A stretch of DNA of 6,299 bases from Acidocella sp. 35-58-6 (GCA_002281005.1 NCFD01000077.1:1-6299); one strand, 5' to 3'; numbered from the stretch's first letter, positions 1 to 6,299 are shown. Translations and numbers: made by a program. The notes: a model not told the origin generated them from the sequence alone.

Positions 1-908
<908 letters not shown>

Positions 909-952
909 CTAAGCACTTCATTAAGCTTTTGTTAGAGCACGGGGTTAAGGCT

Positions 953-990
953 GGAAATCATTATTTCCCGAAAAATATAGCAGCTATGAT
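953..990 (+). promoter_or_regulatory. candidate promoter/operator region of the lipoprotein gene
   Basis: The perfect inverted repeat GGAAAT CATT ATTTCC lies at 953-968, and a -10-like hexamer TATGAT lies at 985-990. A -35 element at 17-bp spacing would fall at 962-967, inside the right arm, and is poor in consensus. The AT-rich character contrasts with the flanking GC-rich sequence. If transcription starts near 997, the 5' leader would be only about 16 bases. The hexamer call is weak; the inverted repeat itself is exact. Confidence 0.3.
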
Positions 991-1012
991 GCAACAATCA
1001 GGAGCACTCATC

Positions 1013-1249
1013 ATGCTGCGCAAATTCACCGCACCGGCTTTGCTGGTTTTATCCCTCTCCACCTTGGCAGGCTGCGGCTATTCGCCTGGTCACCGGGCGC
1101 TGACCGGTGGCGCGATCGGCGCCGCGGGGGGTGCCATCGTGGGGGCCGCCACTGGCATGGGTGCCGGAACAGGTGCCCTGATCGGCGCCGGTGCTGGTGC
1201 CCTGACAGGCGCTGCCACCACCCATGACCAGCTCAATCTTGGGCGCTGA
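1013..1249 (+). CDS. small glycine-zipper lipoprotein
   Basis: A 78-residue predicted lipoprotein. Residues 1-20 form a signal peptide (MLRK, then the hydrophobic run APALLVLSLSTLAG) ending in a lipobox LAG|C with Cys21, so signal peptidase II cleavage and lipid attachment are expected. The +2 residue is Gly, with no aspartate retention signal, so the outer membrane is the likely destination. Residues 33-70 are almost entirely Gly/Ala with GxxxG spacing (GGAIGAAGGAIVGAATG and GALIGAGAGALTGAA), a glycine-zipper segment as in YMGG/Rick_17kDa-type proteins, able to insert in or pack against membranes. The tail is short and polar (THDQLNLGR). I chose ATG 1013 rather than in-frame codons upstream (from 884) because GGAG at 1001-1004 is eight bases away and the signal peptide begins exactly there. 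Specific function is unknown; a stress or envelope-stability role is only a family-level guess. Confidence 0.85.
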   Translation: MLRKFTAPALLVLSLSTLAGCGYSPGHRALTGGAIGAAGGAIVGAATGMGAGTGALIGAGAGALTGAATTHDQLNLGR

Positions 1250-1253
1250 ACAG

Positions 1254-1280
1254 GAATGGCCGGGCATCACCCGGCCATTC
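1254..1280. terminator. hairpin between convergent lipoprotein gene and leuA
   Basis: GAATGGCCGGG and CCCGGCCATTC are perfect 11-bp arms around the five-base loop CATCA. The hairpin starts five bases after the lipoprotein stop and ends eight bases before the leuA stop codon, the right place for a shared bidirectional terminator. Neither side has a good U-run (GTTT only, several bases downstream on the plus strand), so it may need Rho or act mainly to stabilise 3' ends. Confidence 0.7.
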
Positions 1281-1288
1281 ATCGCCGT

Positions 1289-2863
1289 TTAGCTCGCCAG
1301 CGCCGCCGGTGCGGTGCGGGCGCGCTTCACCAGTAGCTTATTCAACGCGTGCAAATAGGCCCGCGCCGCCGCCACAATGGTATCAGTATCAGCGCCCTGG
1401 CCATCCACCAGCTTGCCGTCTCCCTCCAGCCGCACCGAGCATTTTGCCTGCGCGTCAGTGCCTTCAGTAACGGCACCCACCGAGAACAAACGTAATTCTG
1501 CCGTGTGCGGGAAAATCGCGTGAATAGCATTGAACGTGGCATCCACCGGGCCGTCACCCAGCGCCTCGGCGGTGTGTATGGTGCCATCCACATCCAGCTC
1601 CAGCAACGCCCGCGGCTTGGCTTTCGAGCCCGCCCACAATTCCAATGAGACGAATTTAATCCGCTGATGGTCGCGCATCACCTCGTCATCGACCAGCGCC
1701 ACAATGTCATCGTCGTAAACAATCTTCTTGCGGTCAGCCAAGTCCTTGAACCGGCGGAACGCATCGTTCAGCGCGTTGTCGCCCAATTCGCCGTAACCCA
1801 GCGTCGCCAATTTATCGCGGAACGCCGCCCGGCCGGAATGCTTGCCCATCACCAGCGATGTTTTTTGCCAGCCCACGCTCTCAGGCGTCATGATTTCGTA
1901 GGTGGCAGCGTTCTTCAGCATACCGTCCTGATGGATGCCCGATTCATGCGCGAATGCATTGCGCCCCACAATCGCCTTGTTGGGCTGCACGTCGAACCCG
2001 GTGATGGTGGCCAGCAGTTTGGAGGTGCGTAAAATCCGCGTGGTATCAATGTTGTGCACATAAGGCGCCACATCCGGGCGGGTGCGAATCGCCATCGCGA
2101 CCTCCTCCAACGCCGCATTGCCGGCCCGCTCACCGATGCCATTGATAGTGCACTCAATCTGCCGCGCCCCGGCGGCTACCGCCGCCAGAGTGTTCGCCAC
2201 CGCCAGCCCTAAATCATTATGGCAGTGGGTCGAGAAAATCGCTTTCTCAGCGCCTGGCACCCGCGCACGCACCATGTTGAAAATCCGCGCCATATCCTCC
2301 GGCACCGCATAACCCACGGTATCGGGGATATTGATGGTGGTGGCCCCCGCCGCGATCGCGGCTTCCACACAGCGGCATAAAAAATCTGCATCGGTGCGGC
2401 TGCCATCCTCGGCGGACCATTCCACATCATCGGTGAAGTCCCGCGCCAGTGTTACGGAAGCCGTCACCGCCGCCAGCACCGCATCCGGCTCCATCCGCAA
2501 TTTATACTTCATGTGCAGTGGCGAGGTGGAGATGAACGTGTGGATCCGCTTGCGCTCAGCCGCCCTCACGGCCTCCCCGGCCCGAATGATATCCGCCGAG
2601 CCAGACCGCGCCAGCCCGGCGATCACTGGGCCTTTCACGGTCTCCGCAATGGTTTTCACGCTGTCAAAATCGCCGATGCTGGCGATCGGGAACCCGGCTT
2701 CGATCACATCGACCCCCAGTTCGGCCAGCATTTCCGCCATCCGCACTTTTTCGTCGAGATTCATCGAAAACCCCGGCGACTGTTCGCCGTCACGCAACGT
2801 GGTGTCGAACATGATCACGCGATTAGCGCCGATCTGGCCGAAATTAGGATGATTAATGCTCAT
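1289..2863 (-). CDS. leuA: 2-isopropylmalate synthase
   Basis: LeuA (524 residues, full length for the family) condenses acetyl-CoA with 2-ketoisovalerate to 2-isopropylmalate, the committed step of leucine synthesis, in the cytoplasm. The N-terminal TIM barrel shows [13 protein letters not shown] at residues 19-31 with the catalytic/metal Arg24-Asp25, [18 protein letters not shown] with metal ligands His213 and His215, and [15 protein letters not shown] with Asn249. The linker has [11 protein letters not shown] (304-314) and MGKHSGR (339-345). The C-terminal regulatory domain has [10 protein letters not shown] (433-442) and [21 protein letters not shown] near 490-510, the region that binds leucine for feedback inhibition. 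All expected catalytic residues are present. The start is supported by GGAG at 2871-2874, seven bases upstream. It appears to be transcribed alone, from a leader that carries a probable leucine attenuator, and it converges on the lipoprotein gene. Confidence 0.97.
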   Translation of the reverse strand: MSINHPNFGQIGANRVIMFDTTLRDGEQSPGFSMNLDEKVRMAEMLAELGVDVIEAGFPIASIGDFDSVKTIAETVKGPVIAGLARSGSADIIRAGEAVRAAERKRIHTFISTSPLHMKYKLRMEPDAVLAAVTASVTLARDFTDDVEWSAEDGSRTDADFLCRCVEAAIAAGATTINIPDTVGYAVPEDMARIFNMVRARVPGAEKAIFSTHCHNDLGLAVANTLAAVAAGARQIECTINGIGERAGNAALEEVAMAIRTRPDVAPYVHNIDTTRILRTSKLLATITGFDVQPNKAIVGRNAFAHESGIHQDGMLKNAATYEIMTPESVGWQKTSLVMGKHSGRAAFRDKLATLGYGELGDNALNDAFRRFKDLADRKKIVYDDDIVALVDDEVMRDHQRIKFVSLELWAGSKAKPRALLELDVDGTIHTAEALGDGPVDATFNAIHAIFPHTAELRLFSVGAVTEGTDAQAKCSVRLEGDGKLVDGQGADTDTIVAAARAYLHALNKLLVKRARTAPAALAS

Positions 2864-2874
2864 AAACTTGCTCC

Positions 2875-2982
2875 GCTTTACGCTCAGGATGCCAATGGGA
2901 ATTTAACTGGGGCATTTCCCCTGAACGTTGCCGGCTGACGATAAGGCCGCGCGGCTTGACTACGCCCAGGGGTGCGTAAGTC
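2875..2982 (-). promoter_or_regulatory. leuA leader RNA with mutually exclusive hairpins (probable attenuator)
   Basis: Reading the minus strand, hairpin A pairs GACTTACGC (2982-2974, containing the last Leu codon) with GCGTAGTC (2965-2958, containing the leader stop) with one bulged T and loop ACCCCTGG. CCCCTG in that loop (2972-2967) is complementary to CAGGGG (2923-2918), and GGGG of the latter can instead pair with CCCC (2912-2909) in a local hairpin; ATGCC (2915-2911) can also pair with GGCAT (2893-2889). GCCGCGCGGC just after the leader stop is self-complementary. These overlaps are what a ribosome-position switch needs. No stem followed by a clear U-run is visible before leuA, so control could act on Rho access or on translation initiation rather than by intrinsic termination. 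Stem choices were made by eye. Confidence 0.45.
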
Positions 2983-3019
2983 GAAGGAGGAGTCCAAAAA
3001 TGGTCTCGGGCGATGCCAT
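2960..3019 (-). CDS. leucine-rich leader peptide upstream of leuA
   Basis: A 19-codon ORF on the leuA strand reads MASPETIFGLLLRLTHPWA and then stops at TAG, 96 bases before the leuA start. Residues 10-14 are L-L-L-R-L, encoded by CTC CTC CTT CGA CTT, that is four Leu codons in five, using CTC/CTT. This is the classic form of an amino-acid attenuator leader: scarce charged tRNA-Leu stalls the ribosome on these codons and changes the folding of the RNA beyond. The last Leu codon and the stop codon sit in opposite arms of a hairpin. There is no Shine-Dalgarno sequence before the ATG; the transcript may start at or very near it (leaderless). Leucine-responsive leaders before leuA are known in proteobacteria; this individual one is inferred from sequence alone. 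Confidence 0.55.
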   Translation of the reverse strand: MASPETIFGLLLRLTHPWA

Positions 3020-3025
3020 AATGTT

Positions 3026-3054
3026 CAATTAGGCCAATCGGGCGACGCTCGCAA
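3026..3054 (-). promoter_or_regulatory. candidate leuA promoter
   Basis: On the minus strand TTGCGA (3054-3049) is followed after 17 bases by TAATTG (3031-3026). The -35-like element is fair (TTG core) and the -10-like element poor. Position is the better argument: it lies after the upstream gene's terminator (3069-3104) and would start transcription within a base or two of the leader-peptide ATG at 3019. A promoter is required somewhere in this roughly 50-base gap if the leader ORF is real. Confidence 0.3.
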
Positions 3055-3068
3055 GGCAAACCGCACAT

Positions 3069-3104
3069 AAAAAACCCGGCATCGCCAGGGGCCATGCCGG
3101 GTTT
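3069..3104 (-). terminator. intrinsic terminator of the minus-strand DUF465 gene
   Basis: AAACCCGGCAT (3072-3082) and ATGCCGGGTTT (3094-3104) are perfect 11-bp arms; a further GCC/GGC pair can form inside the loop after one mismatch. Read on the minus strand, the stem is followed directly by six U residues (A-run 3069-3074 on the plus strand), a textbook rho-independent terminator. It begins 15 bases after the DUF465 stop codon and insulates the leuA leader from read-through. Confidence 0.9.
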
Positions 3105-3118
3105 GGGGACTAAAACCC

Positions 3119-3292
3119 TCAGCCTGCCGAGGTTCGTAGTCGCGCCATTTCCTCTTTCAACCGCAATTTCTCCAGTTTTAACTTGGCCAACTGCCCATCA
3201 TCGGGGCGCGGGCGGGAATCCTCTAAGTGAATTTTCGTCTCCAAACTGGCGTGACGCTCTTTGAGCGCTTCGATATGCGATTGTAAGCTCAT
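3119..3292 (-). CDS. small DUF465 (YdcH-like) coiled-coil protein, 57 aa
   Basis: A 57-residue protein beginning MSLQSHIEALKERHASLETK and continuing with LAKLKLEKLRLKEEMARLR at about 35-53. Two amphipathic, highly charged helices (about 1-24 and 33-54) are separated by an acidic/proline turn (EDSRPRPDDG), the usual DUF465 hairpin. The 'K..H..L...I' and 'LK..KL.LK.EM..L' pattern matches the family; no enzymatic residues are seen and the biological role of DUF465 proteins is not established. The start is decided by a perfect AGGAGG (3297-3302), four bases before ATG. It is monocistronic: a strong terminator follows 15 bases after the stop, and a second DUF465 gene points the other way 173 bases upstream. 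Confidence 0.85.
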   Translation of the reverse strand: MSLQSHIEALKERHASLETKIHLEDSRPRPDDGQLAKLKLEKLRLKEEMARLRTSAG

Positions 3293-3336
3293 GATGCCTC
3301 CTGAAAAAGTGGAGTAGGCGAAGTTGCCGTATCAAA

Positions 3337-3352
3337 TCCGGGGAGCCCCGGA
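3337..3352. repeat. 16-bp near-perfect palindrome between divergent DUF465 genes
   Basis: TCCGGGG AG CCCCGGA has 7-bp arms (in RNA a 6-bp stem with a GAGC loop), flanked by AAA on the left and CTTTT on the right. On the plus strand it resembles a short intrinsic terminator; on the minus strand it would sit in the 5' region of the 57-aa gene about 45 bases before its start. Because both flanking genes point away from it, an operator or a leader hairpin is at least as likely as a terminator. Confidence 0.4.
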
Positions 3353-3370
3353 CTTTTGAGGCTAATCCCA

Positions 3371-3399
3371 TTGCCACATCTTTGTCATCTGAATAAACG
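3371..3399 (+). promoter_or_regulatory. candidate promoter of the DUF465-purE-purK operon
   Basis: TTGCCA (3371-3376) followed after 17 bases by TAAACG (3394-3399) lies in the most AT-rich part of the divergent gap, about 65 bases before the first start codon. The -35 is good (TTGCCA versus TTGACA in consensus), the -10 is weak. No other plus-strand pair I could see between 3293 and 3440 is better. Confidence 0.3.
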
Positions 3400-3441
3400 C
3401 TCACTCAAATCGTTTCACCAAAGATTTCGGTTCCAGCCGAC

Positions 3442-3472
3442 AAGGATTCGCTCTATGGCTCCGCCATGCTGA
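3442..3472 (+). promoter_or_regulatory. Shine-Dalgarno and five-codon leader ORF overlapping the DUF465/pur start
   Basis: AAGGA at 3442-3446 is spaced eight bases from an ATG at 3455, which opens a five-codon ORF (M-A-P-P-C, stop TGA at 3470-3472). That mini-ORF overlaps, in another frame, the ATG at 3466 that begins the 67-aa protein. ATG 3466 has no good Shine-Dalgarno at normal distance (AAGGA would be 19 bases away), so the long gene may be translated by termination-reinitiation. Confidence 0.4.
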
Positions 3473-3669
3473 CCGACAAAGACAACCTCCTCCGCCGTTT
3501 GCATGCACTGCGCAGCGAACATCGGGACCTCGATACCGTGATCGCCCGCATCACTGAGCACAGCCCGCTCGACCAGTTGCAAATCCAGCGGCTGAAAAAG
3601 CGCAAACTCGGCCTCAAGGATGAAATCGCCTGGCTAGAAAGCCGCCTGATCCCGGACCGCACGGCATGA
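3466..3669 (+). CDS. DUF465 (YdcH-like) coiled-coil protein, first gene of the purEK operon
   Basis: A 67-residue, all-helical, highly charged protein. Helix 1 (about 3-31) contains [18 protein letters not shown] and helix 2 (about 35-62) [20 protein letters not shown], joined by a short HSPLD turn. 'LR.EH..LD..I' and 'L..LKKRKL.LKDEI..LE' are hallmarks of DUF465, and it is clearly related in plan to the divergent 57-aa protein. No catalytic or metal-binding motif is evident. The stop codon overlaps the purE start (ATGA at 3666-3669), so it is co-translated with purE. Linkage of this family to purE-purK suggests shared expression, but a role in purine synthesis is unproven. The start at 3466 is the only in-frame candidate nearby and has a weak ribosome-binding site. 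Confidence 0.88.
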   Translation: MLTDKDNLLRRLHALRSEHRDLDTVIARITEHSPLDQLQIQRLKKRKLGLKDEIAWLESRLIPDRTA

Positions 3670-4148
3670 ATAAACCCCTGGTTGGTATCATTATGGGCAG
3701 CCGGTCAGACTGGCCCGTGATGCAGCACGCCGCCGAAATCCTGCAAAAGCTCGGCGTGGCATACGAGGCCAAGGTGGTCTCGGCGCATCGCACGCCCAAG
3801 CGGCTATATGACTACGCCACCGGCGCTCAAGCCCGCGGGTTGAAAATCATCATCGCCGGGGCCGGTGGTGCCGCGCATCTGCCCGGCATGGCGGCTTCCA
3901 TGACCATTTTGCCGGTGCTCGGCGTGCCGGTGGCCAGCACGGCGCTGCAAGGCCAAGATAGTCTGCTCTCAATCGTGCAGATGCCAGGCGGCATTCCGGT
4001 CGGCACACTGGCCATCGGCAAGCCCGGCGCCATCAATGCCGGGATTCTGGCCGCCTCGATCCTGGCGTTATCCGACCCCGCATTGAGCACGAGGCTCGCC
4101 GCCTTGCGGGCCGAACAAGCCGAAGCCGTCCCCGAAACACCGGAATGA
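3666..4148 (+). CDS. purE: N5-carboxyaminoimidazole ribonucleotide mutase (PurE class I)
   Basis: PurE moves the carboxyl group of N5-CAIR to carbon 4, giving CAIR, in cytoplasmic purine synthesis; class I enzymes are octamers. The 160 residues show [11 protein letters not shown] (9-19) with the phosphate/substrate loop, SAHRTP (39-44) with the catalytic His41, [13 protein letters not shown] (63-75), and [22 protein letters not shown] (105-126), all typical of the class I family. Length is normal, with a slightly longer acidic/alanine-rich tail after residue 145. The start overlaps the upstream DUF465 stop by four bases, and the stop overlaps purK by four bases (ATGA at 4145-4148), so coordinated translation is expected. 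The presence of purK next door confirms the N5-CAIR route rather than the class II AIR carboxylase route. Confidence 0.97.
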   Translation: MNKPLVGIIMGSRSDWPVMQHAAEILQKLGVAYEAKVVSAHRTPKRLYDYATGAQARGLKIIIAGAGGAAHLPGMAASMTILPVLGVPVASTALQGQDSLLSIVQMPGGIPVGTLAIGKPGAINAGILAASILALSDPALSTRLAALRAEQAEAVPETPE

Positions 4149-5275
4149 ACCTCTCTCACGGTTTGGCCCCCGGTTCCACCATCGGCATCATTGGTGGCGG
4201 CCAATTGGGCAGAATGTCCGCGATGGCTGCCGCCCGGCTGGGCTACCTGGTGCATATCTTCACCCCCGAGGCGGACAGCCCGGCCTCGCAAGTGGCCGCC
4301 CAAACCACGGTGGCGAACTACACCGACCAAGCTGCGCTAAAATCCTTCGCTGCTGCGGTGGATGTGGTTACCTTCGAGTTCGAGAATATCCCCGCCCCCA
4401 GCCTAAAATTACTGAGCAGCCTGAGGCCGGTGCACCCAAGCGCTGACATTCTGGCGATCAGCCAGGATCGCCTCGCCGAAAAAGCCTTCCTAAATGGCAT
4501 CGGTGCCCCCACCGCGCCTTACGCTGCCGTCGAATCCGAGGCTGATCTTGCCGCCGCGATCACACAGCTCGGCCTACCCGCGGTGCTGAAAACCACCAGG
4601 CTTGGCTATGACGGCAAGGGCCAGGCGATGCTGCGCACCGAAGCTGACGCTGCCACCGCCTTTGCTGCCCTCGCCCCTAAACCGCTGGTGCTGGAGGGCT
4701 TCATCGACTTTGCCTGCGAAATCTCGGTCATCATCGCCCGCAGTGCCGATGGCAGCATCGCCAGCTTTGACCCCGTCGAGAACCGCCACAAGCACCATAT
4801 TCTCGACCTCACGCTGGCACCCGCCCCGTTGCCGCCCGCAATTTTGGCCGAAGCCACCCGCCTCGGCCGGTTGATCGCCGAGCGTCTTCACCTCATCGGC
4901 CTGCTGGCGGTGGAGATGTTTGTCACATCCACCGGCACACTCCTGGTCAATGAAATCGCCCCGCGCCCGCATAATTCCGGCCACTGGACTATGGATGCCT
5001 GCCCGGCCAGCCAGTTCGAGATGCATATCCGTGCGGTGGCGGGCTTGCCGCTGCCACCCGCATCGCGCCACTCAGATGCCGTGATGAAAAACCTGATCGG
5101 GCCGGATGACATGGCGGACTGGCCCGCCATTTTGGCCACGCCCGGCTTGATCCCGCATCATTATGGCAAAACCGTAGCCCGCCCCGGCCGCAAGATGGGC
5201 CATCTCAACCGGCTATTCCCCAAAGGCGGCCTACCGGGAGCGTTTGGGATCATCGACGCGCTGAAGTATAAATAG
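4145..5275 (+). CDS. purK: 5-(carboxyamino)imidazole ribonucleotide synthase
   Basis: PurK uses ATP and bicarbonate to carboxylate AIR to N5-CAIR, the substrate of PurE. The 376 residues follow the ATP-grasp plan: an N-terminal preATP-grasp domain with [12 protein letters not shown] (13-24) and TFEFENIP (76-83); the ATP-binding loop [12 protein letters not shown] (149-160); [16 protein letters not shown] (184-199) with the conserved EIS; VEMFV (256-260); [18 protein letters not shown] (269-286) carrying magnesium- and substrate-binding residues; and the C-terminal YGK (340-342) and RKMGHLNRL (349-357). Nothing essential is missing. It is the last gene of the operon; only 27 bases separate its stop from the convergent yggS stop, and I see no intrinsic terminator there. 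Confidence 0.97.
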   Translation: MNLSHGLAPGSTIGIIGGGQLGRMSAMAAARLGYLVHIFTPEADSPASQVAAQTTVANYTDQAALKSFAAAVDVVTFEFENIPAPSLKLLSSLRPVHPSADILAISQDRLAEKAFLNGIGAPTAPYAAVESEADLAAAITQLGLPAVLKTTRLGYDGKGQAMLRTEADAATAFAALAPKPLVLEGFIDFACEISVIIARSADGSIASFDPVENRHKHHILDLTLAPAPLPPAILAEATRLGRLIAERLHLIGLLAVEMFVTSTGTLLVNEIAPRPHNSGHWTMDACPASQFEMHIRAVAGLPLPPASRHSDAVMKNLIGPDDMADWPAILATPGLIPHHYGKTVARPGRKMGHLNRLFPKGGLPGAFGIIDALKYK

Positions 5276-5302
5276 CGCCTCCGCATCATTCCCGCCCCCT
5301 TG

Positions 5303-5977
5303 TCACTCCCGCGCGCCAAATATCGCCGAACCCACCCTTACATGCGTTGCACCGCAGGCAATGGCTGCCTCGAAATCCCCGGACATCCCCATCGAGCGCA
5401 CCGCCAGCCCATGCGCATCCGCCATGGCGGCCAGCCGCTTGAAGTACGGCACCGGGTCCTCATCCGCCGGGGGGATACACATCAGCCCGGTAACCGAAGC
5501 GCCAAACCGCGCCTTCATGTCCCTGATGAATCCGTCAGCATCCGCCAGCGCCACACCGGATTTTTGCGGCTCATCGCCGATATTCACTTGCACCAGTAAA
5601 TCTGGGCATGTGCCGAACCCCAAGGCGGCGTTGGCAATGGCATCCGCCAGCCTGGGCCGGTCCAGCGTCTCGATCATATGGCACAGCCGCACGGCCTCCT
5701 TGGCCTTGTTGGTCTGCAAGCCGCCGATTAAATGCAGCCGCGCTGCCGGGTATTGCGCCAGCAACGCCGGGAACTTCCCCGCCGCTTCCTGCAGCCGGTT
5801 TTCGCCAAACACCATCTGCCCCGCCGCCAGCGCTGCCGCCACGGCTTCCGGCCCATGGGTTTTGGAAACCGCCACCAAGGCTACATCCTCAGGGCGCCGC
5901 CCCGCCGCCCGAGCTGCGTTACCAATTCGCGTCAGCACACTGGCGAGCGCCACCGGCACATATATAAGGTCAGCCAT
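5303..5977 (-). CDS. yggS: YggS-family pyridoxal-phosphate homeostasis protein
   Basis: YggS/PLPBP proteins bind PLP without known catalysis and buffer vitamin B6 and related amino-acid pools in the cytoplasm. The 224-residue product has LVAVSKTH (34-41) with the PLP-binding Lys39, VFGENRLQEA (56-65), HLIGGLQTNKAK (82-93), VQVNIGDEPQKSG (129-141), GLMCIPP (164-170), SMGMSGDFEAAI (195-206) and the phosphate-binding VRVGSAIFG (213-221). Length is normal. The same frame extends upstream to 6199, but those 74 extra residues are arginine-rich, have no family similarity and lie over the divergent gene, so I start at MADLIYVPVAL (5977). Its ribosome-binding site is poor (AGGTGA lies about 16 bases away). 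The start codon overlaps that of the plus-strand ThiE-like gene by two bases. Confidence 0.93.
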   Translation of the reverse strand: MADLIYVPVALASVLTRIGNAARAAGRRPEDVALVAVSKTHGPEAVAAALAAGQMVFGENRLQEAAGKFPALLAQYPAARLHLIGGLQTNKAKEAVRLCHMIETLDRPRLADAIANAALGFGTCPDLLVQVNIGDEPQKSGVALADADGFIRDMKARFGASVTGLMCIPPADEDPVPYFKRLAAMADAHGLAVRSMGMSGDFEAAIACGATHVRVGSAIFGARE

Positions 5978-5978
5978 G
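5966..5978. promoter_or_regulatory. overlapping divergent start codons (CATG) with plus-strand RBS
   Basis: Bases 5975-5978 read CATG: 5975-5977 is the yggS ATG on the minus strand and 5976-5978 the ATG of the ThiE-like gene on the plus strand, inside a CCATGG palindrome. The plus-strand Shine-Dalgarno AAGGT (5966-5970) lies within the first codons of yggS, five bases from its ATG. A TATATA-like stretch at 5959-5966 could be part of a -10 but would leave almost no leader. No space exists for a conventional intergenic promoter. Confidence 0.55.
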
Positions 5979-6299
5979 GACCAAGGGTTACTCACCTGGG
6001 CGCGCCAGGTAAAGCAGCGGCGGCGGCGTAAACTTCCTATCCTGTGGCTGTTCACCGATGCGGTACGGCTGCCCGACCCGCTGCCCAGTATCAAAGCCCT
6101 GCCACCGGGCATCAGCGGCGTGGTGTTGCGCCATGACAGTACGCCGGGGCGGGCGGCCCTCGGGCAGCGCATTGCCAAACTCTGCAAAGCCCGGCGCATC
6201 GCCCTGGTGGTGGCAGGCGATGCCCGCCTCGCCGCCCGCTTACACGCTGGGGTGCATCTGCGCGGTGGCCACGCACCCGGATACCCAAGGCCCCAGGCC
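5976..6299 (+). CDS. ThiE/TenI-like thiamine-phosphate-synthase-family protein, partial
   Basis: The first 108 residues are visible; the frame is open to the right edge. After a basic N-terminus (QVKQRRRRK, 11-19) comes a beta-strand ILWLFTD (22-28), then DAVRLPDPL, GISGVVLRHD (45-54), a helix ALGQRIAKLCKARR (61-74), IALVVAGDARLAARL (75-89) and GVHLRGG (92-98). This alternation and the LFTD / VVLRHD / GVHLRGG landmarks fit the TIM-barrel ThiE/TenI family, where ThiE joins HMP-pyrophosphate and thiazole-phosphate to make thiamine phosphate. The canonical QLR.K and ND motifs are replaced (VVLRHD and AGDA), so it may be a divergent paralogue rather than the working ThiE. The start is supported by AAGGT five bases upstream. 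Confidence 0.7.
   Translation, partial: MDQGLLTWARQVKQRRRRKLPILWLFTDAVRLPDPLPSIKALPPGISGVVLRHDSTPGRAALGQRIAKLCKARRIALVVAGDARLAARLHAGVHLRGGHAPGYPRPQA
5994..6010. repeat. inverted repeat inside the ThiE-like 5' coding region
   Basis: ACCTGG GCGCG CCAGGT, 6-bp arms around a GC-rich five-base centre, lies 17-33 bases upstream of the yggS start on the minus strand. It overlaps the only Shine-Dalgarno-like sequence for yggS (AGGTGA), so it could be an operator or a hairpin that affects yggS translation, or be coincidence in GC-rich coding DNA. Confidence 0.25.

Noticed and set aside
2983..3033. Plus-strand AAGGAGGAG followed by ATG and a 10-codon ORF (MVSGDAIMFN)
   Set aside because: The strong Shine-Dalgarno look is simply the complement of the CTC CTC CTT leucine codons of the leuA leader peptide; the ORF is very short and leads into no gene on that strand.
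2853..3095. 80-codon minus-strand frame overlapping the leuA start and leader
   Set aside because: No family-like pattern, it runs through the terminator stem and the leader RNA, and the Leu-rich leader in another frame explains the region better.
3198..3404. 68-codon minus-strand frame over the start of the 57-aa DUF465 gene
   Set aside because: It overlaps a well-supported gene with a perfect AGGAGG site and shows no domain pattern.
4574..5071. 165-codon minus-strand frame inside purK and a similar 167-codon frame at 3827-4330
   Set aside because: Antisense shadows in GC-rich coding DNA; purE and purK carry all conserved motifs on the plus strand.
5978..6199. N-terminal extension of yggS by 74 residues
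   Set aside because: Arginine-rich, unlike YggS, and fully overlapped by the divergent ThiE-like gene; the family's normal start is at 5977.

Overview
The window looks like chromosomal DNA of an alphaproteobacterium, most likely in or near the Acetobacteraceae. That placement rests on protein character and gene order as I remember them (leuA beside mreB; a DUF465 gene leading into purE-purK; yggS back to back with a ThiE-like gene), not on a search. Most of it is housekeeping metabolism: leucine synthesis, purine synthesis, PLP homeostasis and a thiamine-phosphate-synthase-like gene.

Layout. (a) 1-770, minus: one uninterrupted reading frame that begins as a textbook MreB (residues 1-164) and switches in frame, exactly inside the second nucleotide-binding motif, to the C-terminal part of the extracytoplasmic domain plus a transmembrane segment of an FtsX/YbbP-type ABC permease; it runs off the left edge. 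The join lies on a GATATC hexamer. This is either a real gene fusion/rearrangement or a cloning/assembly chimera, and it is the most striking item here. (b) 1013-1249, plus: a 78-aa glycine-zipper lipoprotein, followed by a strong hairpin shared with the convergent leuA. (c) 1289-2863, minus: complete leuA. Its 5' leader holds a 19-codon ORF with four Leu codons in a five-codon stretch and overlapping hairpins, a probable leucine attenuator that starts just after the terminator of the upstream gene. (d) 3119-3292, minus, and 3466-3669, plus: two divergent small DUF465 (YdcH-like) coiled-coil genes. (e) 3466-5275, plus: DUF465-purE-purK, joined by two ATGA overlaps, converting AIR to CAIR. (f) 5303-5977, minus: yggS, and 5976 to the right edge, plus: a ThiE-like gene. 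The two start codons overlap by two bases in CATG, so each gene's 5' control signals must lie inside the other's coding sequence.

How the genes fit together: purK and purE carry out successive steps (AIR to N5-CAIR to CAIR). leuA appears to be controlled by leucyl-tRNA supply through its leader peptide. No CRISPR array, tRNA, rRNA, transposase or integrase was seen.
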